Shown one piece after another: positions 58,201-64,000 of a DNA stretch of 64,000 bases. Under the pieces are notes generated by a model. The model was not told the origin of the DNA. It searched no databases and was given only the letters and a program-made list of their open reading frames with translations. Position numbers and translations under genes: made by a program. Position 1 is the stretch's first letter, and the number at the start of each line of letters is the position of its first letter. The DNA comes from Leptidea sinapis (Eukaryota; Arthropoda; Insecta; Lepidoptera; Pieridae), in NCBI RefSeq assembly GCF_905404315.1, contig NC_066312.1, positions 15,425,001 through 15,489,000 on the forward strand, in the 5' to 3' direction.

Positions 58201-60402
58201 TTTGAAGTGCAAACTACATTAGGCGCGTTGATATCTTTATTTTGTGGGTCTTGAATGAGAGTGAGCTATCACGCTCGACTATGTAGTGCTCGTTCGGGTA
58301 AAATCGGCTTGAGTCGACAACAAGTCGCGATAAGTCAGAGCAAAATTTACTAGAGTAATATATACACGCATAAATGTGTTGTAGGTAATTACTTTAAAAT
58401 AAAAAAAATATTACGTATTATTAACCTTCCTTTGATAAAGTTTTCACTCAGGCCACAGAATAAGTAAAGCTTGGCATTTAATTATACTGTGGCATGTATG
58501 CTTTGGTGTTAAATATAATGGTGTAGCATTCTTTGCACGTGTTTATTTGCATATTAAAATCATTCGAATTCATATCGCATCTACGCCTCCGTTTCTGGCG
58601 CTTAGAAAACTTGATAACTGTTATTTACAAATAAAATTTGTGAACGTTAAAATTACTTTCTAGCTTTGTCATGTTAAGGTTTTCCCTTGACCTTTGCTCG
58701 AATTCGAATTTATTGCGGATTTTGAATTAGTTTTTGGGACAAATTACGGATATTGTGTCGAAACCGATAAATCCTTTTTATTTATGATAATACGGGACGA
58801 GATAGCACGTTCAGCTGATAATAATTGAAACGCCCTGCCCATTACAATGCAGGATTCTTGAAAAACCCAAAAATTCTGAGCGGCAATAGCGCACGTGACC
58901 TTGAGACATAAGATGTTGAATCACATTTGCCCAGTAATTTCACAAGCTACGGCGCCCTTCAGGCCGAAGCACAGTAATGTTTACACATTACTGCTACACG
59001 GCAGAAAAGGCGCCGTTGTGGTACCCATAATCTAGCCGGCATCCTGTGCAAAGGAGCCTCCCACTGGTAAAGTGTAGGTACGTTACGAAAAAGCGTAAGA
59101 CGGTACCTCCCTCCATCTACTTGCGACAAAGAGTATATTTTGTTATTTGGACCAGGAGAACGTTAGAGATGTGTATGTTGTTTTAGTATAAGACAACGGC
59201 TATATCACTGGCTACTGCTATATGCTGAAAGGTTGCATAGCGACATGTTTTGACAAGGAATTCGTCATTTTACTTCATATCTTACAAGATATGAAGTTTT
59301 ATTTCATTTCTACAGAAAAGGATAAGAAACTAAACCAACCAACAAACAAACCGCGCGATTTTTTTTACATTGTGTCAAGCTTAATGGAAGTAGTAAGAAA
59401 ATAAATTTTGTGATATCATGTTAGAGTTGTACCTTAATAAAATTGGCACTTGCTGACTGCAATTCGAACACTAGCAAAAGTTGCTGGGCAAGTGTGAAGT
59501 GAAGGAAATACCTATTCCCAGACGATATTAATAACACGTTTCCAATTACTTTTTGTTTATCGTTAGCGTCTTAAATTTCTTATTGTTTTCTAAACATATA
59601 TACGTTACTCATATGTGATATGAGCTATATCACATATGACAGGAATGCAAATCTTCTAGTCAACTGCATATTTTATATACATATAATTTTACTAACTACG
59701 CCACGCTACCACAACGGCACCTTTTTCCGCCGTAGCTAGTGAAATTACTGACGAGAGCAATTGTAGGCCACTCAGAATTTTTGGGTTTTTCAAGTATCGT
59801 GAGCAGCAGAAGCAGCAGGACGTATCAATTACCATTAGCTGAACGTCGTGGTCGTTACGTCCCGTATTGTCATAAAAAAGTCTTCAGTCTTTCACTTTAA
59901 AAAATTAATAATATATCTTCCGCTTATACAGGGCTTCCCACGGCTATGTCACATCTAGAAGAAATACCTTATATATTGTAGATGTAATATTTTACTGAAG
60001 TTAGACTTTATTTCAATTTAAAAAACAATTTTAATACTGCATTCATTGATTTTTAAATAGTTGAACATGATAATGTAAGTCTGACAATGAATGTCTTCTT
60101 TTAGTAAAATTTTACATCTACAATATTTAAGGTACTTTTCCTCTTTGTGGCCTTGGGACGCCCTGTATGATTTATAAATATTCATGTGTATTTAGTAAAC
60201 AGTTTTAATTTACACATTTCAAATGGATATGTTTAATCTTTATTATTTTTTAGTTGGACGTAGCATGGCGGAGTATGAGAAGATCAAGGCCATGTGTCTC
60301 CAGAAGCAGCAGCTATGGGAAGACCCCGACTTCCCCGCTACACAGGCGTCGGTTTTCTACCATCAAACTCCTCCATTTGAATTTGAATGGAAACGACCTC
60401 AT
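46181..60402 (+). CDS. Calpain-type cysteine protease, N-terminal two candidate exons (partial gene)
   Basis: The second exon (60254-60402) encodes AEYEKIKAMCLQKQQLWEDP, then DFPATQASVFYHQTPPFEFE and WKRPH. This is the conserved start of the calpain protease core (usual form LFEDPDFPA ... RPxxxEWKRP), just before the catalytic Cys region. The catalytic exons are not in the window. An upstream exon (46181-46265) is joined on phase alone: it ends with one base (G) and the calpain exon begins by completing Val, giving SPYASDVGRSMAEYEKIK. Calpains are calcium-activated cytosolic proteases. The 13,988 bp intron is full of mobile elements. Which insect calpain this is cannot be told. Confidence 0.6.
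46266..47370. other. Start of the long intron, unrecognised
   Basis: Nothing supported. Confidence 0.4.
47375..47700. repeat. Imperfect direct repeat pair, dispersed-repeat-like
   Basis: A block (cttttcatttgatactcata, ttgaaggtagtgaaa, cgccaaccatttt) recurs as tttaatttgataccca, ttgaaggggttgtgaaa, ccgccattt about 200 bp on. The type is typical of lepidopteran repeats but not named. Confidence 0.4.
47705..48260. other. Intronic, unrecognised
   Basis: Nothing supported. Confidence 0.4.
48265..48420. repeat. Dispersed repeat family E, internally deleted copy
   Basis: Shares the doubled catttacattaa start, the acaaaaacaaacaaaatag block and the ccgaccgtcacgcgacatgc end with 20940-21325. It lacks about 200 bp in between. 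Confidence 0.65.
48770..48998 (+). repeat. Family B repeat, diverged and shortened
   Basis: Contains ggcgccgtagctagtgaaat, tcctgggcaaattagtctta, taacgtcttatgtaac and catcagctgaacgtcctacc. The hairpin block is missing. Confidence 0.65.
49005..49080 (-). repeat. Possible SINE fragment with A-box-like sequence
   Basis: On the minus strand, ttggtagcgcaaaggttagt resembles an RNA polymerase III A box and the stretch ends in ccgcggccggttttc. No B box was found. Confidence 0.3.
49085..50350. other. Intronic, unrecognised
   Basis: AT-rich; nothing supported. Confidence 0.4.
50354..50728 (-). repeat. Family G-related repeat, minus copy
   Basis: Begins tctatatatataaaaatgaa and ends acaacggctgtcgggtcaac, the reverse complement of the gaccc start. 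Both end sequences are frequent in Lepidoptera. Confidence 0.65.
50730..51230. other. Intronic, unrecognised
   Basis: Nothing supported. Confidence 0.4.
51850..52068 (+). pseudogene. Harbinger transposase N-terminal remnant
   Basis: MDEHREARLQ at 51850, one in-frame stop after LLK, then EARR/WLRKWINRRPIHGAS, corresponding to the conserved R-x-x-WVRPW-x-x-R region near the start of Harbinger nucleases. It stops where the LINE begins. Identification is by motif memory. Confidence 0.65.
52070..52560 (-). mobile_element. LINE family D-type fragment nested in the Harbinger element
   Basis: The minus strand encodes MPTTRLGRVSKCFVGRCICF, YNMIPESVQNKCATKFKRIV and KKRLCGKGYYSIIDFLND, a jockey-like C-terminus. 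Its tail is the gcgcaagaaactcagcggg region at 52167-52190. The 63-codon frame is intact. Confidence 0.8.
52765..53295. other. Intronic, unrecognised
   Basis: Nothing supported. Confidence 0.4.
53300..53492 (+). repeat. Family B repeat, 5' half missing
   Basis: Starts gctattgaaattactgggca and has the hairpin (gctgctcag ... ctgagcggc) and the cgtcctgctcgtctcgtcgc end followed by an A run. Confidence 0.8.
53495..53950. other. Intronic, unrecognised
   Basis: Nothing supported. Confidence 0.4.
53955..54290 (+). repeat. Family G repeat, same subfamily as 15660
   Basis: Starts at attacccgacaaacgttgtt, shares tttcttggacattg, aaaagtcccgtcaaaatcgg and tttcagagattagccggaac, and ends atttatatgtataaaga. 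Confidence 0.75.
54295..55540. other. Intronic, unrecognised
   Basis: Contains a short (at)n run at 54469-54482. A minus-strand frame at 55321-55572 overlaps the next repeat and has no recognised content. Confidence 0.4.
55541..55825 (+). repeat. Family G repeat
   Basis: Starts ctagctgacccagcaaacgt and keeps gattgccatcttgcaaccct and aaagccgtttcggaggagta before the cacgagaattttatatatga end. Confidence 0.75.
55830..56680. other. Intronic, unrecognised
   Basis: Nothing supported. Confidence 0.4.
56685..57122 (+). repeat. Family G-related repeat with internal tandem units
   Basis: Starts actagtggacccaacagacg. The block ccaatctcaaattcactg ... atcggtccagc occurs at 56811 and 56924 (about 113-114 bp apart) and the ggtccagcc part a third time at 57055. 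Ends in a short (ta)n run. Confidence 0.7.
57127..57520 (+). mobile_element. LINE family A C-terminal and 3'-end fragment
   Basis: From cctggatcactcggcgttac through the gtgtgtggcggtcttccaca block, a nearly intact coding end (LWNELACAVSPxRYYMC-like in two frames), to gggtcacctggtgttaagtg in forward sense (cttaacaccaggtgacccgt) and gtttgtcctcctattcc. Confidence 0.85.
57525..58200. other. Intronic, unrecognised
   Basis: Nothing supported. Confidence 0.4.
58205..58455. repeat. GAAGTGAAAAC-type element, short copy
   Basis: Left gaagtgcaaactacattagg and right (reverse complement) gagtgaaaactttatcaaag. The atcacgctcgactatgtagt block is shared with 41130. Confidence 0.45.
58790..59075 (-). repeat. 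Family B repeat, full-length minus copy
   Basis: In + orientation it runs from acgggacgagatagcacgtt to caaaggagcctcccactggt. Every block is present in reverse, including the agtaatgtttacacattact palindrome at 58973. Confidence 0.85.
59080..59695. other. Intronic, unrecognised
   Basis: It contains two small palindromes (tcatatcttacaagatatga at 59274; atgtgatatgagctatatcacat at 59611). Confidence 0.45.
59700..59882 (+). repeat. Family B repeat, internally deleted
   Basis: Has accacaacggcacc, gccgtagctagtgaaattac, then jumps to gacgagagcaattgtagg, the hairpin block and gaacgtcgtggtcg. Confidence 0.75.
59929..60165. mobile_element. 237 bp mariner-type MITE with TA target duplication
   Basis: Left CAGGGCTTCCCACGGCTATG and right (reverse complement) CAGGGCGTCCCAAGGCCACA. 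The termini stay alignable for about 70 bp, including atattgtagatgtaa in both. Flanked by TA at 59927-59928 and 60166-60167. Ends 88 bp before a calpain exon. Confidence 0.85.
60254..60402 (+). CDS. Calpain exon: start of the protease core
   Basis: Acceptor attttttag, phase-1 start (Val), then 49 codons: GRSMAEYEKIKAMCLQKQQL, WEDPDFPATQASVFYHQ and FEFEWKRPH. Donor gtatgt at phase 0. The EDPDFPA and EWKRP motifs are the calpain signature. The exon continues beyond this intron outside the window. Confidence 0.85.
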
Positions 60403-60409
60403 GTATGTA

Positions 60410-60432
60410 AATAATAATAATAATAATAATAT
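60410..60432. repeat. AAT microsatellite
   Basis: About seven ataat units directly after the calpain donor. Confidence 0.8.
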
Positions 60433-60497
60433 ATATGCACAACAGATATAGCCTATAAAAAACCAAGATTACCGGTGCACTAAGACACGCACTAACA

Positions 60498-60700
60498 TTG
60501 AAATGGCAATGGGCTGGCAACATTGCACTCTACACGGACAAAAGGTGGACAATAAACCACCAAATGGAAAGGCAAAAGAAGCATGACATCAGCAGACGGT
60601 CGCGGAGGGGAGAAACTGATTCGATCAGGGCAAGGATAGGGAAAAGAAATAGTTTTGGGAGACCTATACCCAAAATGGGGTTTATAACCAAAAGTAAACA
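60498..60700 (+). mobile_element. RTE-like LINE C-terminal remnant
   Basis: The frame reads LKWQWAGNIALYTDKRWTIN, then RRGETDSIRARIGKRNSFGR. The K-W-x-WAG-x-I ... D-x-RW core is the RTE C-terminus also seen at 9140. It is preceded by a matching ITGALRHALT stretch. Confidence 0.65.
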
Positions 60701-60704
60701 GTAA

Positions 60705-63700
60705 ATATTAATTTATCTGGTCACTTTAATTAAACTTAAATTAGATTTTAACGACATCATATTATACCACATTTGAATATAAAATAAGGGTGATGAAATA
60801 AATGGCTTATTATTATATGCATATTAGACTAACCCGCACTAAGGCCGCTATCTCAAGAAATCGCAAAAATAGCGCATAATTGACACCATTTCTTAAAGGT
60901 TTATTTTTACAAAAAATGATTGAAATATGTGTTCAGAATATGAGAAGATTTTTTTTTACATTTCTATGTTTAATAGACAGTGCGAATAAAAATCACCAAA
61001 GTACCCCCTAACAGTTAAAGTTGGAGCCATTTTAATCATTCAATCTAAGTAGATAAAAAAATTATGAAAAATTATTTACAACAACATGACATTTAATTTT
61101 ACTATGTTTGTAAAAAATTAAAAATACTTCTAATTATGAAGTTTTACTATCAGTTCTAATAATTTGATGGACAAGAAATCTGTAGATACATGAATAATAG
61201 TATCTTACTCATGTAAGTCAAATAATAAAATATATATCTGATATTGCATGAACCATAATTCATAAAAATCTATTGTTAACATAAGTGCTCAAAAGTACAG
61301 AAAATGGTTATCTGAAAAATGAACGTAATCAGATTATTTAATCACTTTCTCTTTTATATTTAAAAGTACCTACACAACAATAACAAATGTAGATGTTCAT
61401 CATATTATAGATATTTATATATGTCACAGAAGGATATATGATGACACTATTGGTGACTTGTAAGGTTTGTTTGGTAAGTCGTTCATTTCATGATGAAATT
61501 AATTACAAGGCATGAAAACGTTAACCTCTTTTCATCAACTGTAATTTTATTCATCTGTCTATAGTATGGTGTTGAGAATAACTTCAGATAATATCTGCAG
61601 TCTATGGAAATTATAATAGAAGCTTGATTGACTCAACCAAAAATAACATAATATTTTAACACTCAAGGTAAATCAACCTAAATATCTATTCTAATACAGT
61701 CATTACAGTTGGCGAGAAACAGGATTTAATTAAGAAAGTAAGTAAATGTCTATAAACAGTTATTTCTTATATATCGTATAGACGACCAGGCAGCCCGATA
61801 ATGCGTATGAGTGTCAGTGACTGACTGTTTCTGAATTAAATTCAAAATAGGTTACAGTAACAAGACTTTCGCTTAGCTTTTCTATCTTGCTGTATATCCG
61901 TTAGAGATGTTCTTCTCTCTTGTACGATTTCGTCTATACGCTAGTATATTTTAAGTCTATGGTCCAAAGTCCAAATGCGATTTAGCGCTATATACATTGG
62001 ATATTAAATTTACTATCAGGGTCTACCGCGTCACATGTCAACTACTTTTTCTAAAATATATAGCTTCGCTTATGTTATTTATTTGTATTTTATTATAATG
62101 AGCGTAACATCTATTTTTGTATCAACTTGAAATAATTGCTTCATTTTAATTACACGCTTTTATTAGCTTCACCAGTATGCATGTTTGTTTGTAAACATAT
62201 GGTCGCAATTTCGACCCACTCTAAACGGCCAGATTTCATTCAAACTTCGTAGATTTATCGAGGACTGATGAAAATACATTAATTTGATAAAATTTTTAGA
62301 TTTTTCAATTTGCAAAATAAGATTTTTGTTAATTTATATAATTTTCATCTATCGTCTATAAAGCAGGAATTGATGTTAATTTCAAATATCAAAATATATT
62401 TCCTATTTTTTAGTTAATTTTTCTATAAAAACGCGAGTTTTTTAGTTTTTTTTTACTTTTACTACTATTTATTGTTTTGTTGACATATCACAAAAACTTT
62501 TTGTTTTTTTCTCGATATCTATCCACTATGAGTTCCATCATTAGTCAATAAAGATAAAATTTTGAATTATATTCGAAAACTGTTAGAGCTTAAGTAGGTT
62601 ACAGTCCGGTTCATTACTTTCACCTTTCTTGACGTGCCCATAAACAAATTACGAAGAATTGCCTTGAACTGAGCATTTCAACGTTCTTGTCTCACTCACT
62701 CTAATACAAGACATATAGTAATTACTTACTAAGACCTGTAATGACTTACTTTTTACCTAAGTATATTGATTTATAACAATAAGCCAATAACAATTATATT
62801 AAAAATTAAAAACAAATAAATTAAATATTAATAGTTTTGATACATAAATTACAAACGAATTACAATTAAGAATTAATTGAAATTAATGTTTTTTAATTAT
62901 AGCCATGTACATATTATATTAAAAAATAATTAATTGATTGTATACTCTTATTTTTCGCTTTATTTCATTTATTACAAAATGTATACTGCCTCTGTTACCC
63001 GGCTTTTTTGCACATGAGAAAATAACTCAAAAACATGTTTATGCGGATTATATAAAGTCATAGTTCCTGGATTACCCATATACTATGTAGGCTACTGTTA
63101 TCTACACGGTTATGGCATCTACAGCACCAGAGATTTATTAATGTGAGATTTGTGTAACTAGTCACATCTTCTTAACAAACTCACGTGAACATGATTGATG
63201 AAAATAATTTCACTTTTAGAGGACAACAATAACAAATTGCGTCATAATATTGTTATAATAGTTTTATATGAGGACACTGAACGACTACGATGTTAACCGT
63301 TACCGATATTAAACAGAGCCCAAAAGTAACAAGTTGACGTAGCTTTGAATGCGATAATGAGCTTTATGATGAATGTACGACAGGTGAAAATAATTGTAAT
63401 TGATTTCATCTTTAAGCTGTTCGTGCAACCAACCATGACTAAATACATTTATGGAAGTAAAGTCAAGTGTTCATTTAAAAAGTGCTTTAAGCTTAAGAAG
63501 TTATTAGGATACATAGGTTGAAGTCAGAACTAACTAAGGACAATTAATTAACAGCTTCATTTGAATGTTAATAAGGAACTATTGAGAGACTATAATATTT
63601 TTATGAGAACATGTGTATCTATGCATAACGTAGTAAAACTGTCGAAACGGCGTACCATATCATATCATTGTATCACCTCAAACGAGGTGCCGTTTTCATC

Positions 63701-64000
63701 AGTTTTCTTCGAATTATGATAGCAGCGAATCCAAACATCCTAATTGATGTATCATTTTAAATTTCAGTAGTCTTAAAAATATTACATTAAACCAGCGGAT
63801 ATATCGAGACTAGTGCCAGAATTCGGTGAGTCAACATCTTCTGAGGAAGCCTCGTGGAGAGGTGAAATACGTGTGGAATTGGTTAATGACAAATCTTATA
63901 GTGTACACTCAAGAAAACTCATAACACTTGCATAAATATGGATTTCCGATAACGCCTAATTCAAGAAATCGTGCGGATATTGTTTAAGGAGCTAGATATT
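60705..64000. other. Calpain intron or right flank, largely unrecognised
   Basis: AT-rich. A repeat shared with 30945 lies at about 61790-61960. No further calpain exon could be read; the catalytic GxCW region is not here. Sequence at 63776-63900 is repeat-like. Confidence 0.45.
61790..61960 (+). repeat. Dispersed repeat shared with 30945-31135
   Basis: Blocks aggttacagtaacaagac, tcttgctgtatatccgttag and agatgttcttctctcttgta match the other copy. Confidence 0.4.

Noticed and set aside
63776..63830. Exon-like segment ending ccagaattcg before gtgagt
   Set aside because: Phase 0 from the calpain exon gives an immediate stop, the content is not calpain, and similar sequence is common in lepidopteran repeats.
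1..64000. CRISPR array, operon, phage or viral insertion
   Set aside because: No regularly spaced repeats, no prokaryotic gene layout and no viral structural or replication genes were seen.

Overview
The window looks like nuclear DNA from a moth or butterfly (Lepidoptera). It is AT-rich, has short exons split by repeat-filled introns, and carries repeat families I recognise as typical of Lepidoptera: jockey-like and RTE LINEs, a tRNA-derived SINE, CTAGCTGACCC-type repeats, mariner-like and Harbinger-like elements and several MITEs. No prokaryotic operons, CRISPR arrays or credible stand-alone RNA genes were seen. The order-level assignment is an inference from repeat content and gene style; no database was searched.

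Three protein-coding genes can be supported, all on the + strand. (1) At 1906-3690 are the last three coding exons of a gene I cannot name; they are phase-consistent and end in a stop at 3688-3690. (2) At 24676-42704 is a complete 13-exon gene for a single-pass membrane protein of the Sidestep family (immunoglobulin superfamily). It encodes a signal peptide, four Ig-like domains, a fibronectin III domain, a transmembrane helix and a short tail. The exon phases chain without a break and the coding length is 1944 nt (647 aa plus stop). The usual fourth of five Ig domains appears to be absent. (3) At 46181-60402 are two candidate 5' coding exons of a calpain-type cysteine protease separated by a 14 kb intron; the catalytic exons lie beyond the right edge.

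Layout: 1-4.4 kb holds the 3' end of gene 1 with a LINE inserted just upstream of an exon. 4.4-24.6 kb is intergenic, with LINE pieces, SINEs, MITEs and a dead mariner. 24.7-42.7 kb is the Sidestep-like gene, whose introns carry at least 20 mobile-element fragments, including a 274 bp foldback MITE with TTA target duplications. 42.7-46.2 kb is intergenic. 46.2-60.4 kb is the calpain candidate and its long intron, which holds a nested Harbinger-LINE insertion and further repeats. 60.4-64 kb shows little beyond an RTE remnant.

The genes do not form a pathway. Sidestep-family proteins are neuronal surface ligands for Beat-family receptors in insect axon guidance, calpains are cytosolic calcium-dependent proteases, and the first gene is unknown. 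Most of the sequence is repeat-derived or unrecognised. No wholly new system was found. The best leads are the missing Ig domain, a short dispersed repeat family present about ten times, the foldback elements inside introns, and the nested Harbinger element.
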